A stretch of DNA of 18,758 nucleotides from DASSWB01 sp035705495 (GCA_035705495.1 DASSWB010000120.1:1-18758), one strand, 5' to 3'. Shown: positions 1 through 7,482, counted from the first letter of the stretch. The notes: generated by a model from the sequence alone, not told the origin. Numbers and translations: made by a program.

Positions 1-801
1 GGAAGTTTTTCCAAACTTTTAAAAGAAAACAATATTCCTTTTCCTGAATTTGGTGTTGCTGAAACGGCTGAAGAAGCATTGAATTTGGCCGACACACTCG
101 ATTTTCCAATCCTTGTGAGACCTTCCTATGTTTTGGGCGGACAAGGAATGAAGATTGTGATCAACAAAAAAGAATTGGAAGAACACGTTGTTGATTTACT
201 TCGAAAAATACCGAACAATAAATTGCTGTTGGATCGATATTTAGATGGTGCAATTGAAGCTGAAGCCGATGCGATTTGTGATGGTGAAGATGTTTACATT
301 ATCGGGATCATGGAACATATTGAACCTTGCGGAATACATTCGGGCGATTCAAATGCCACTTTGCCCCCATTTAATTTGGGCGAATTCGTTTTACAACAAA
401 TAAAAGATCACACGAAGAAAATTGCCTTGGCATTGAATACCGTCGGGCTCATTAATATCCAGTTTGCGATCAAAGATGATATGGTTTATATCATTGAAGC
501 GAATCCGCGTGCTTCGCGGACGGTTCCTTTTATTGCAAAAGCTTACGGTGAACCTTATGTGAACTATGCAACAAAAGTCATGTTGGGCGAGAAAAAAGTG
601 AAGGATTTTAAATTCAATCCGAAGTTGAATGGTTTTGCGATCAAGCAACCTGTTTTTTCATTTGATAAATTCCCGCACGTAAACAAAAAACTGGGACCTG
701 AAATGAAAAGTACAGGGGAAAGCATTTTGTTCATCGACAGCCTGAAAGATGATATATTTTACGATTTGTATTCCAGAAGAAAAATGTATTTGAATAAGTA
801 G
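1..801 (+). CDS. carB: Carbamoyl-phosphate synthase large subunit, C-terminal part (5' end outside window)
   Basis: The reading frame is open from base 1, so about 266 C-terminal residues are present and the start lies upstream. CarB makes carbamoyl phosphate from bicarbonate, ATP and glutamine-derived ammonia for pyrimidine and arginine synthesis. The visible part is the second ATP-grasp domain: RPSYVLGG (encoded from about 118), the acidic ligand region around EAEADAICDG, the glycine-rich loop with HSGDS, and the metal/ATP residues in EANPRASRTVPF. After GPEMKSTGE the protein runs only about 25 more residues and stops at MYLNK. In E. coli CarB more than 100 further residues form the MGS-like allosteric domain that binds UMP and ornithine. 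Here that domain is absent. I recall flavobacterial CarB being a shorter protein of about 950 residues, so I read this as the lineage form rather than a truncation. There is no frameshift and the stop is clean. Confidence 0.96.
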   Translation, partial: GSFSKLLKENNIPFPEFGVAETAEEALNLADTLDFPILVRPSYVLGGQGMKIVINKKELEEHVVDLLRKIPNNKLLLDRYLDGAIEAEADAICDGEDVYIIGIMEHIEPCGIHSGDSNATLPPFNLGEFVLQQIKDHTKKIALALNTVGLINIQFAIKDDMVYIIEANPRASRTVPFIAKAYGEPYVNYATKVMLGEKKVKDFKFNPKLNGFAIKQPVFSFDKFPHVNKKLGPEMKSTGESILFIDSLKDDIFYDLYSRRKMYLNK

Positions 802-825
802 TTTTTTAATTCTGAATCAAAAAAA

Positions 826-973
826 CGTCTTTGCGAGTTTTCCACTTTCGGAAAACGTGGCAATCTGTTGGTGGGGAACGGAGAACGTGGTTGGAGGTTC
901 GATTCATGAGATTGCCGCGCTCCGTGCCTACGCTCGCAATGACGCTTCCAGTCGTACCTCCTTCGCAATGACG
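826..973. repeat. Palindromic intergenic repeat with CGTCATTGCGAG-type arms
   Basis: The gap between carB and the DUF486 gene holds nested inverted repeats. CGTCTTTGCGAG (826-837) is the reverse complement of CTCGCAATGACG (933-944) except for one base. GGCAATCT (859-866) is the exact reverse complement of AGATTGCC (909-916). A separate perfect 7-bp hairpin lies at 837-843/850-856. A further half-unit, TTCGCAATGACG, ends at 973. The segment is visibly richer in G and C than its surroundings. The words TCATTGCGAG and GCAATCTC are typical of scattered non-coding repeats in many bacterial genomes. The open frames crossing it are by-products of the repeat. Confidence 0.72.
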
Positions 974-974
974 G

Positions 975-1343
975 TTATTTTTTAAAAATAAAATAAACCG
1001 CTAGGATCAAACAGATGAAAGCCGCAAAATGATTCCATTTGAAGGTTTCGTTTTTGAAAGCCAAAAAAGTAAAGACGGTAAACACAACCAGTGTGATTAC
1101 TTCCTGTAACACTTTCAGTTGGATCAAGGAGAAAGGCCCGCCGGTTTCCCTGAAACCAATCCGGTTTGCGGGAACTTGGAAAATATATTCAAAAAACGCG
1201 ATTCCCCAACTGATTAATATAATAGCAAAAATCCCGAGTTTTTGAAAACCTTTCAACTCTCCAAATTTCAAATGCCCATACCAAGCAAGTGTCATGAAAA
1301 TGTTGGAACAAACAAGTAATCCGATTGTAAATAATCCTTTCAT
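975..1343 (-). CDS. DUF486 (DMT-like) small membrane protein
   Basis: A 122-residue hydrophobic protein with four predicted membrane-spanning helices, near residues 2-20, 35-54, 72-97 and 101-119. The N-terminal SNIFMTLAWYGHLKF stretch and the central EYIFQVPANRIG stretch are the recognisable signatures of the DUF486 family, which is related to drug/metabolite transporters of the small four-helix type. No substrate is known to me. I chose the ATG at 1343-1341. A GTG directly before it is in frame but would add only one residue. The gene stands alone on the minus strand, with a repeat on each side (826-973 and 1365-1449). I found no clear -7 promoter box in front of it. Family call is fairly sure; function is unknown. 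Confidence 0.85.
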   Translation of the reverse strand: MKGLFTIGLLVCSNIFMTLAWYGHLKFGELKGFQKLGIFAIILISWGIAFFEYIFQVPANRIGFRETGGPFSLIQLKVLQEVITLVVFTVFTFLAFKNETFKWNHFAAFICLILAVYFIFKK

Positions 1344-1364
1344 CACTTTTAATTTTTTAGGGTT

Positions 1365-1449
1365 TAATTCCCCGATGCTTCATCATTTTTTTTGGAATTT
1401 GAAATTTATTTTTTTTGGAATTTGATATCTCTTTTGCTTGCATCGAGGT
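1365..1449. repeat. Dispersed intergenic repeat, copy 1 (inverted ends, T8GGAATTTG tandem core)
   Basis: Two perfect 18-base copies of ATTTTTTTTGGAATTTGA lie at 1385-1402 and 1408-1425, a 23-base period. They are flanked by CCCCGATGC (1370-1378) and GCATCGAGG (1439-1447), which are inverted repeats with one mismatch. A second copy in opposite orientation lies at 11473-11574. It shares an exact 14-base match (1365-1378) and an exact 30-base match (1385-1414) in the same relative order. The element fills the space between the fabI and DUF486 genes and encodes nothing obvious. Confidence 0.75.
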
Positions 1450-1523
1450 AGTTCATTTTTAGAACCAAAAACGGATTCCCAATATGGAAATCCGCTTAAA
1501 AATTTATGTTATTTATTGAGGAA

Positions 1524-2339
1524 CTACTCTTTTACAAAGGCTTCCATCACTTGCTGACTTACTCCCATATTTGAGAATCCGCCGTCATTGTATAAGTTTT
1601 GTAGCGTCACTTTTTTTGTCAGATCAGAGAAAAGTGAAACCGTGTAATTCGCGCAATCCATTGCAGTGGCATTTCCTAAAGGCGACATTTTATCGGCGTA
1701 AGCAATAAATCCGTCGAATCCTTTCACTCCTTGTCCGGCCGTAGTTGGTGTTGGAGATTGAGAAATCGTATTCACACGTACTTTTTTATCCTTTCCGAAG
1801 AAATAACCAAAACTACGCGCAATCGATTCCAAATAAGCTTTGTTGTCGGCCATATCATTATAATCGGGGAAAACGCGTTGTGCAGCCATATAAGTCAAAG
1901 CGACAATACTCCCCCACTCGTTCATGGCATCTTTTTGATACAATGTTTGCATTACCTTATGGAAAGAAACCGCAGAAACATCCCAACCTTTGGTGGTGAA
2001 ATCGTAATTCATTCCAGTATAGTGGTTGCCTTTTCTCACGTTTACAGACATTCCGATAGAGTGAAGCACAAAATCAATTTTTCCACCCAAAATCTCCATC
2101 GCTTTTTCCACAAGATTATTGAGGTCGTCCAAATTGGTCGCGTCAGCAGGAATAATCTGCGAATTTGTTTTCTCGGCCAACTGATTGATACTTCCCATTC
2201 TCATAGCGATTGGCGCATTCGTCAAAACAAAAGTTCCGCCTTCTTCATGCACGCGCTCAGCTGTTTTCCAAGCGATTGAATTCTCATCAAGTGCACCAAA
2301 AATAATTCCTCTTTTTCCTTTAAGTAAGTTGTAAGACAT
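1524..2339 (-). CDS. fabI: Enoyl-[acyl-carrier-protein] reductase (NADH), FabI
   Basis: FabI performs the last reduction of each fatty-acid elongation cycle, trans-2-enoyl-ACP to acyl-ACP, in the cytoplasm, and is the target class of triclosan-like inhibitors. The 271-residue length fits the family. The FabI version of the Rossmann start, GALDENSIAW (residues 15-24), replaces the classical TGxxxGIG motif. The catalytic Tyr-x6-Lys is Y160/K167 in FPDYNDMADNK, with the second family tyrosine at Y150. SQSPTPTTAG (near residue 195) corresponds to the substrate-side loop region. The gene follows recN in the same direction with a 44-bp gap. A possible weak promoter lies in that gap. Residues match the FabI subclass rather than FabL or FabV. 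Confidence 0.96.
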   Translation of the reverse strand: MSYNLLKGKRGIIFGALDENSIAWKTAERVHEEGGTFVLTNAPIAMRMGSINQLAEKTNSQIIPADATNLDDLNNLVEKAMEILGGKIDFVLHSIGMSVNVRKGNHYTGMNYDFTTKGWDVSAVSFHKVMQTLYQKDAMNEWGSIVALTYMAAQRVFPDYNDMADNKAYLESIARSFGYFFGKDKKVRVNTISQSPTPTTAGQGVKGFDGFIAYADKMSPLGNATAMDCANYTVSLFSDLTKKVTLQNLYNDGGFSNMGVSQQVMEAFVKE

Positions 2340-2366
2340 ATTGTAAAGTTTAACTTTTTCCGAGTG

Positions 2367-2374
2367 TAAATATA
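2367..2374 (-). promoter_or_regulatory. Possible -7 box for fabI
   Basis: On the minus strand TATATTTA matches the Bacteroidota -7 consensus TAnnTTTG at all but the last base, 27 bases before the fabI ATG. No good upstream TTG is seen at the right distance, and that region would lie inside the recN 3' end. fabI may simply be read through from recN. Confidence 0.3.
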
Positions 2375-2383
2375 ACAGAAATA

Positions 2384-4036
2384 TTAATTAAGTAATGCTT
2401 TTGCATGTGCCAATGCTGATGATGATAAATCTTTGCCGCCCAACATTTGTGCAAGTTCCTCAATCCGTTCTGCTTCGTCCAATTTTTTCATGTAAGTCAC
2501 AGTCGTATTTTGAACATCTTCCTTATAAATTTTAAAATGTGTGCTTCCTTTTCCAGCAATCTGTGGTAAATGTGTAATGGCGATTACTTGCATATCTGAA
2601 CCCATTTGTTGCAAAATAGTTCCCATTTTCTGTGCAATATCTCCGGAAACACCTGTATCAATTTCATCGAAAATGATTGTTGGTAGTTTGCTGTATTTCG
2701 CCAATATGCTTTTTACCGCCAACATGATCCGGGAAAGTTCCCCACCGGAAGCTGCTTTTTTCAATTCCAAAAAGTTGGTTCCCTTGTTTGCCGACAGAAG
2801 CCAGTTTAATTTGTCGCGTCCATTTTCCAAAAGTTCTTGTTGGGGAATCAATTCTATTTTTAAACGTGCATTTGGCATTCCGAGGTTGGCAACAGTGGTT
2901 TCCAATTGTTCCACAAAATGCGGAATTGCTTTTTTCCTTTTTAGATGGATTTCTTCGGAAATTTTTTCCAAGTTCTCTTCTTGTTTTTTAATTTCCAAAA
3001 GAACCTGCTGAAGGTTGGCTTCTGCATTTTCCGAAATAGAAGTTTTATGCTCAAGTTCCGCCGTGATCTCCATCAGTTCCGAAACCGTGGAAACCGCATG
3101 CTTTTTCTGAAGGTTGTAGATTTGCTGAAGCTTTATGTTGACTTCTTCCAATTCCTCTGGGTTCGCCTCTACCCTTTCCAATAAATTTTCTGTTTCCGTG
3201 GCAATATCATCAACTTCAATAGCAACACTTTGGATTCGCTCCAGCAAATTTTGATAATTCGGGGAAAATGAAGCCAATTTTTGAAAACTTGAACGGATTT
3301 CTTTTAATGTCGCGGAAGTACCCAGCTCTTCTTTTTGAATATTAAAAAGTGCCAAACTCAAATGTTCTTTTAAAAACTCGACATTGTTTAATTGCTCATG
3401 ACGCTCTTCCAATTCTTTTTGAATTCCGTTGACCAACTTTGCTTCTTTTAATTCATTCAGAAGAAACAAATTGTAGTCATATTCTTTGGCAGCTTGGTTT
3501 TGTTGTTCCTGTAAATCGGTGAATCTTCTACGCGTATTTTTCAATTCTGAAAAAGCCAATTTATATGTTTTCAATAAATCAGAATTTCCCGCCAAGGTAT
3601 CCATGACCTCGAATTGATAGTTATTATCGCCTAAATGAAGCGTTTCATGCTGACTATGAATATCAATTAAATACGCTCCCAAATCCTGTAACGCATTTAA
3701 AGTGGTCGGTGTATCGTTTATAAAAGCCCTGGATTTTCCCGAAGCAAGAATTTCCCTCCTAATGATTGTGGTTTCTTCAAAATCAAGATCTTCAGTTTCA
3801 AAAAAAGCTTTTAGGTTATAATTTGAAATATTGAAAACGCCTTCAATAACACATTTTTTTGATGTATCCCGAATCGCACTGTAATCGGCGCGTTTGCCTA
3901 AAAGCAGGGAAAGTGCACCAAGAATAATAGATTTTCCCGCGCCTGTTTCACCTGTGAGAATGGTAAATCCTTCCTGAAGATCGACATGAATATCTTCAAT
4001 GAGCGCAAAATTTTTAATGGAAAGTGACTTAAGCAA
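2384..4036 (-). CDS. recN: DNA repair protein RecN (SMC-like ATPase)
   Basis: RecN is an SMC-like ATPase that acts early in double-strand break repair, holding DNA ends and sister duplexes together. The 550-residue protein has the expected order: N-terminal ATPase half with Walker A GETGAGKS (29-36) and Q-loop DIHSQHE (125-131), a long Glu/Lys/Leu-rich coiled coil (about 150-365), then the ABC signature AASGGELSR (428-436), Walker B IIFDEIDTG (454-462) and the THLPQIA switch region (488-494). The start is a TTG codon (4036-4034). It restores the family N-terminus MLKSLSIKNFALIE, and a stop codon lies just upstream in frame, so no longer start is possible. A promoter candidate lies directly upstream, between porD and recN. 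fabI follows. Confidence 0.96.
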   Translation of the reverse strand: MLKSLSIKNFALIEDIHVDLQEGFTILTGETGAGKSIILGALSLLLGKRADYSAIRDTSKKCVIEGVFNISNYNLKAFFETEDLDFEETTIIRREILASGKSRAFINDTPTTLNALQDLGAYLIDIHSQHETLHLGDNNYQFEVMDTLAGNSDLLKTYKLAFSELKNTRRRFTDLQEQQNQAAKEYDYNLFLLNELKEAKLVNGIQKELEERHEQLNNVEFLKEHLSLALFNIQKEELGTSATLKEIRSSFQKLASFSPNYQNLLERIQSVAIEVDDIATETENLLERVEANPEELEEVNIKLQQIYNLQKKHAVSTVSELMEITAELEHKTSISENAEANLQQVLLEIKKQEENLEKISEEIHLKRKKAIPHFVEQLETTVANLGMPNARLKIELIPQQELLENGRDKLNWLLSANKGTNFLELKKAASGGELSRIMLAVKSILAKYSKLPTIIFDEIDTGVSGDIAQKMGTILQQMGSDMQVIAITHLPQIAGKGSTHFKIYKEDVQNTTVTYMKKLDEAERIEELAQMLGGKDLSSSALAHAKALLN

Positions 4037-4053
4037 TGAATTTTATTTTAGGT

Positions 4054-4085
4054 TAAAGATACGTGAGAATCCATTGCTTTTCCAA
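4054..4085 (-). promoter_or_regulatory. Candidate promoter for recN
   Basis: Read on the minus strand, TTG (4085-4083) is followed after 21 bases by TATCTTTA (4061-4054), one base off the TAnnTTTG box. The predicted start of transcription is 5-15 bases before the TTG start codon of recN. This suggests that recN can be transcribed independently of the upstream bamD-porD operon. Confidence 0.42.
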
Positions 4086-4102
4086 AAGTAAAAAAGCGAA
4101 AA

Positions 4103-4993
4103 TTACATTCGGATATTCTGCCAGTTATCTGCATAAAAAGGTGCCATTGCATTTAAAATATCAAGCACTTCCTTTATAGGAATCGCGGGTCCTCCGGAGA
4201 AAACCTTTTCAATTTCTTCAGCTTTGGCGTCAAAAAAGACGCGCAACAATAAAGAATTTGGTCGACTCTTGTTCATTGTATTCAGTTTTTCCAACGAAAC
4301 GGCTATATTTTGCTTCGCTTCCTCCTGATTTTGCGCCATTTTGTCCATTCCCAATCGGTGGTAATCGTACATGGCTTCCCGATAACCGCTGTAGGAATTG
4401 CTCAATAAATCCGTGTTTAATCTATATCTGGATCTTGAACCATCTGCTGGTCTCCAACCGCTGGTTCTCCCTTGTTGAGCAACACTCACAATCTGGCTGG
4501 CTTCGTTAAAATAAGCTGTTCCCCCGTTCAATTCGAAGGTATCGGCATTCAATCCCATGATCGTGTAAACATAATAAGCAACTACAGAAACTAGGTTTGA
4601 AGAATAGGAATTCCTATCAAATTGAAGCGGTTGATGTTCAGTATAAGTGAAACTTAATTGTTCGTCGTTGAAGTTGAAAATCGGCGTACTGTAAGTGCTG
4701 TTAAAAACAGGTCTCGAAGATTGAATTTGAATAGTCCCTACAAAATTATTCCCATCGAAGGAAGTAATGTTAATGTACATATTGCAATCGATTCGTTCCC
4801 GGATTTCCCAAGTTTCCTCAACCCAATTAGTTTCATTCACAAAAGATTCAATTGCATCTTCCAAAGTTTTAAAAACCGGCATGTTGCTGCGTCCAGTTTG
4901 TTCTGCGTTTATAACCACAGTACAATTTAATTGCTGAGCGCTCAAGCCCACGATAGAAAATATAGTAAAAAGAACCGTGAAAAATTTATTCAT
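4103..4993 (-). CDS. porD: Type IX secretion protein PorD-like (DUF4835)
   Basis: A 296-residue exported protein. It has a signal peptide at residues 1-19 with a likely cut after SAQ, and the mature protein starts with the conserved QLNCTVVINAEQTGRSN block. Further family marks are the EERI/RIDCNMYINI region, DEQLSFTYTEHQPLQFDR, GWRPADGSRSRYRL and the C-terminal FYADNWQNIRM. This is the DUF4835 family, annotated as PorD, a periplasmic or outer-membrane-associated component needed for type IX secretion in Porphyromonas. The biochemical role is not known. Its ATG lies inside the end of coaBC (8-bp overlap), so translation is probably coupled. No other T9SS gene is in this window, so the role rests on family membership. 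The symbol follows Bacteroidota usage. Confidence 0.88.
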   Translation of the reverse strand: MNKFFTVLFTIFSIVGLSAQQLNCTVVINAEQTGRSNMPVFKTLEDAIESFVNETNWVEETWEIRERIDCNMYINITSFDGNNFVGTIQIQSSRPVFNSTYSTPIFNFNDEQLSFTYTEHQPLQFDRNSYSSNLVSVVAYYVYTIMGLNADTFELNGGTAYFNEASQIVSVAQQGRTSGWRPADGSRSRYRLNTDLLSNSYSGYREAMYDYHRLGMDKMAQNQEEAKQNIAVSLEKLNTMNKSRPNSLLLRVFFDAKAEEIEKVFSGGPAIPIKEVLDILNAMAPFYADNWQNIRM

Positions 4994-6197
4994 TTGTAAG
5001 TAGTATTACTTCATTAATTATATCCCTCGCAACTTCTTGTTTTGGTTTTAAACCAAATTCCATTATTTCGCCCGATTTTTTTATAATCGAAATTTTATTT
5101 GTTTCCTTTTGAAATCCAGCACCAGCATCGTTCAAAGAATTCAAGACTATAAAATCAAGATTTTTTCTTTCTAATTTAGATTTTGCATTTGCTGTTTCAT
5201 TCTCTGTTTCAAGAGCAAATCCCACCAATTTTTGATGTTTTTTATTGTTCCCCATCCAGCCCAGAATATCGGGATTTCTCTGGAGCACAATCGTCATTTC
5301 TTCTTCAGCTTCTTTTTTGATTTTTTGTGCTGCAACAAATTTCGGTCGGTAATCTGAAACCGCAGCAGCAGCAATGGCTACGTCAACAGAATCAAAATGA
5401 ATTTGTACAGCTTTCAGCATTTCTTCTGCGGAATTTATCCGGATCAAATTGATGTTGCTGCCTTTCACATTCAAATCCGTAGGACCGGAAATTAAAATCA
5501 CTTCGGCACCTAGTTTTTCGGCTGTTTTCGCAATTTCAAAACCCATTTTTCCGCTGGAATGGTTTCCAATAAAACGAACGGGATCTATAGCTTCGTATGT
5601 GGGTCCGGCTGTAATTAGGATTTTCTTTTCTTTGAGTGGCAATTGGTTCAGGAGATGGTTTTCCAGAAATGAAAAAATCTCCTCCGGCTCGGCCATTCTT
5701 CCTTCTCCCACCAATCCGCTGGCCAATTCACCAGTTTCCGCAGGAATGAAAATATTGCCAAAAGATTCGAGGGTTTGAATGCTATGTTTTGTAGATGGAT
5801 GTTGGTACATATCCAGATCCATCGCTGGCGCAAAATAGACGGGACATTTGGCAGAAAGATACGTGGCAAGCAATAAGTTATCACTGTTGCCGATTGCCAT
5901 TTTTGAGAGCGTGTTGGCGGTTGCGGGGGCAATAATCATTAAATCGGCCCATAATCCCAACTCCACATGATTGTTCCAAAGTTCATTTTCCTGCTCATTG
6001 GTAAATGAGGAAAAAACTTCATTTTTTGAAAGCGTGGAAAGTGTAAGTGGAGTGATAAAATCTTTGGCCGCGGGTGTCATTACAACTCTGACCTGCGCAC
6101 CGGCTTTAATGAATAACCGGACCAAATTGGCTGTTTTATAAGCGGCAATACCAGCTGTTATGCCCAATAGTATTTTTTTGCCGCTTATTACAGACAT
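4986..6197 (-). CDS. coaBC: Bifunctional phosphopantothenoylcysteine decarboxylase / phosphopantothenate-cysteine ligase
   Basis: CoaBC carries out two steps of coenzyme A synthesis: CoaB joins cysteine to 4'-phosphopantothenate, and CoaC decarboxylates the product to 4'-phosphopantetheine. Residues 1-185 form the FMN-binding CoaC half: GITAGIAAYK (12-21), the active-site histidine H77 in NNHVEL, PATANTLSKMA (91-101), and PAMDLDM (124-130). Residues 190-403 form the CoaB half, with ITAGPTYEAIDPVRFI (195-210), GNHSSGKMG (211-219), AAAAVSDYRP (276-285) and the KIKK lysine motif (292-295). In CoaC the loop normally reading ACG before GRM has ASG here, so serine S160 stands in place of the catalytic cysteine (C158 in E. 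coli). I believe this is usual in Bacteroidota, but could not check. The length of 403 is normal. It lies 5 bp after rpoZ and overlaps porD. Confidence 0.96.
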   Translation of the reverse strand: MSVISGKKILLGITAGIAAYKTANLVRLFIKAGAQVRVVMTPAAKDFITPLTLSTLSKNEVFSSFTNEQENELWNNHVELGLWADLMIIAPATANTLSKMAIGNSDNLLLATYLSAKCPVYFAPAMDLDMYQHPSTKHSIQTLESFGNIFIPAETGELASGLVGEGRMAEPEEIFSFLENHLLNQLPLKEKKILITAGPTYEAIDPVRFIGNHSSGKMGFEIAKTAEKLGAEVILISGPTDLNVKGSNINLIRINSAEEMLKAVQIHFDSVDVAIAAAAVSDYRPKFVAAQKIKKEAEEEMTIVLQRNPDILGWMGNNKKHQKLVGFALETENETANAKSKLERKNLDFIVLNSLNDAGAGFQKETNKISIIKKSGEIMEFGLKPKQEVARDIINEVILLTNE

Positions 6198-6202
6198 GAT
6201 GT

Positions 6203-6535
6203 TTATACTTCTTCGGTACCTTTAGCGGTATCGCGGTAGTAAATTTTATTATTGATCCATTCCTGAACCGCCATAGCATGAGGTTTCGGAAGTTTTTCGT
6301 AGTATTTGGAAACTTCTATTTGTTCCTTATTTTCAAAAACTTCATCAAGACTATCATTATAAGTCGCAAATTCATCAAGCTTCTCCAACAATTCTTTTTT
6401 GATTTCCGTGTTTATTTGAGTTGCACGTTTGGCAATAATGGAAATCGCTTCGTAAATATTGTCGGTAGGCGCATCGATAATATTCTTGTCGATCGTGGTG
6501 GTATTAATCGGTGCTTCTGTTCTTTTCAAATCCAT
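6203..6535 (-). CDS. rpoZ: DNA-directed RNA polymerase omega subunit, Bacteroidota type
   Basis: A 110-residue protein with the omega fold signature in NIYEAISIIAKRATQINTEIK (residues 26-46, the helix matching the E. coli LVLLAARRARQL region). It is preceded by a short N-terminal segment and followed by a charged helical tail with DEVFENKEQIEVSKYYEKLPKP. Omega helps assemble the polymerase by clamping the beta' subunit. The Bacteroidota version is poorly similar to E. coli RpoZ and was long annotated as hypothetical. Its place between bamD (16-bp gap) and coaBC (5-bp gap) fits. In many other bacteria too, rpoZ neighbours coaBC. It has no promoter of its own that I can see. Confidence 0.88.
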   Translation of the reverse strand: MDLKRTEAPINTTTIDKNIIDAPTDNIYEAISIIAKRATQINTEIKKELLEKLDEFATYNDSLDEVFENKEQIEVSKYYEKLPKPHAMAVQEWINNKIYYRDTAKGTEEV

Positions 6536-6551
6536 TTTTTCCTTATTAAAA

Positions 6552-7373
6552 TTATAAAGTCTCTTCTTCGTTTGTTTGCCGTGATTTTATATCCGACAAT
6601 GCTGTATTTGCTTGTTCAGCGAATTCTCCTTCCGGATAATATTTTATGTAATTATTATAATAATCCTCGGCTGCATCCAATCTTTCTTGGGTTTTTGAGG
6701 CAATACTGTTGATTGCCAGTTCATAAGCCGCATCAAATTTGTAGTAGTAAGCGCGTTCCCTGAATGGAGAACCTGGATATTCCAAAATGAAATTCTCGAA
6801 AGCCTCGATTGCTGCCTTATAATCTTCGGTATGATGATACTGCTTCGCAATTTCGTATGCTTTTTTATCCAATTTTGTACGTAACTCGATCAAAAGCTCA
6901 TTAGCTTGCTTGATGTTTTCCCCTTCAGGAAATCTATTGATATAAGCCTGTAATTTATCGATTGCTTTTTTTGTATCGGTCTGATCCAAAGTGTATCGGG
7001 GAGATTCTTCGTAATAGCTTTTTGCACTTTTGAAAAAAGCTTCTTCCAATTTATCACTGGAAGGATATAACTGCACAAATCTTTCAAACTGATAACTGGA
7101 AATATAAAAATCACCCAATAAGTAATATGTATTTGCATACATAAACATCAATTTCTGTGCTTGGGGTTTTCCACGATAAGAAGGAACTATTTGTTCAAAA
7201 AGTTTCAAGGCTTTTTTCAACTTTCCGTTGCTCTCCTCTTCCACTCCTTCATTATAAAATTTTTCACCGAGCGCATATTTCGCAGCAACATCATCCTTTT
7301 TCAAAACCTTTTGATACTCACTACAAGAGGCGGCGATCAGTAAAACACAAATAAGTAAAATTCCTTTTTTCAT
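6552..7373 (-). CDS. bamD: Outer membrane protein assembly factor BamD (lipoprotein)
   Basis: BamD is the essential TPR lipoprotein of the BAM complex that inserts beta-barrel proteins into the outer membrane. With the start at 7373 the protein has 273 residues and begins with a lipoprotein signal, MKKGILLICVLLIAASC, cysteine 17 being the lipidated residue. Several TPR-like helical repeats follow, with recurring motifs such as PSSDKLEEAFFKSAKSYYE, PEGENIKQANELLIEL, PGSPFRERAYYYKFDAAYELA and PEGEFAEQANTALSDI. A longer frame reaches back to 7415, but that start lies upstream of the -7 promoter box at 7393-7400 and would bury the signal peptide, so I reject it. It is the first gene of the bamD-rpoZ-coaBC-porD run. 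Confidence 0.93.
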   Translation of the reverse strand: MKKGILLICVLLIAASCSEYQKVLKKDDVAAKYALGEKFYNEGVEEESNGKLKKALKLFEQIVPSYRGKPQAQKLMFMYANTYYLLGDFYISSYQFERFVQLYPSSDKLEEAFFKSAKSYYEESPRYTLDQTDTKKAIDKLQAYINRFPEGENIKQANELLIELRTKLDKKAYEIAKQYHHTEDYKAAIEAFENFILEYPGSPFRERAYYYKFDAAYELAINSIASKTQERLDAAEDYYNNYIKYYPEGEFAEQANTALSDIKSRQTNEEETL

Positions 7374-7392
7374 AAATTGTAAAAACATCGTG

Positions 7393-7400
7393 CAAAAATA
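7393..7400 (-). promoter_or_regulatory. Candidate -7 box for the bamD operon
   Basis: TATTTTTG on the minus strand is an exact match to TAnnTTTG. It ends 19 bases before the bamD ATG at 7373, which gives a leader of about 15 bases. No clear TTG is seen upstream at the usual distance. It supports the internal bamD start and a transcription unit separate from dapA, whose stop is about 110 bp away. Confidence 0.45.
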
Positions 7401-7482
7401 CTCTTTTTTTAGCATTCTGAAAAACTAAATATTAGAGATCATATTGCCTCGGAACGAAAATAGTTTTTAAACTCTAATTTTC

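Noticed and set aside
79..801. A start of carB at the TTG codon at 79
   Set aside because: The frame stays open to base 1 and the upstream residues match CarB; the gene is simply cut by the window edge.
759..968. A 69-residue minus-strand open frame after carB
   Set aside because: It consists mainly of the palindromic repeat read as protein and runs into the carB end; no sign of a real product.
1385..1425. CRISPR-like spacing of the 18-base direct repeat
   Set aside because: Only two units with a 5-base spacer, no cas genes; it belongs to the dispersed repeat family.
1731..2279. A 182-residue plus-strand frame inside fabI
   Set aside because: Antisense shadow of a complete fabI; low-complexity translation without motifs.
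7374..7415. Longer bamD start at 7415
   Set aside because: It would precede the -7 box and place residues before the lipoprotein signal peptide.
7456..7482. Bulged AT-rich hairpin after dapA
   Set aside because: Stem interrupted by a three-base bulge and made mostly of A-T pairs; not convincing as terminator.
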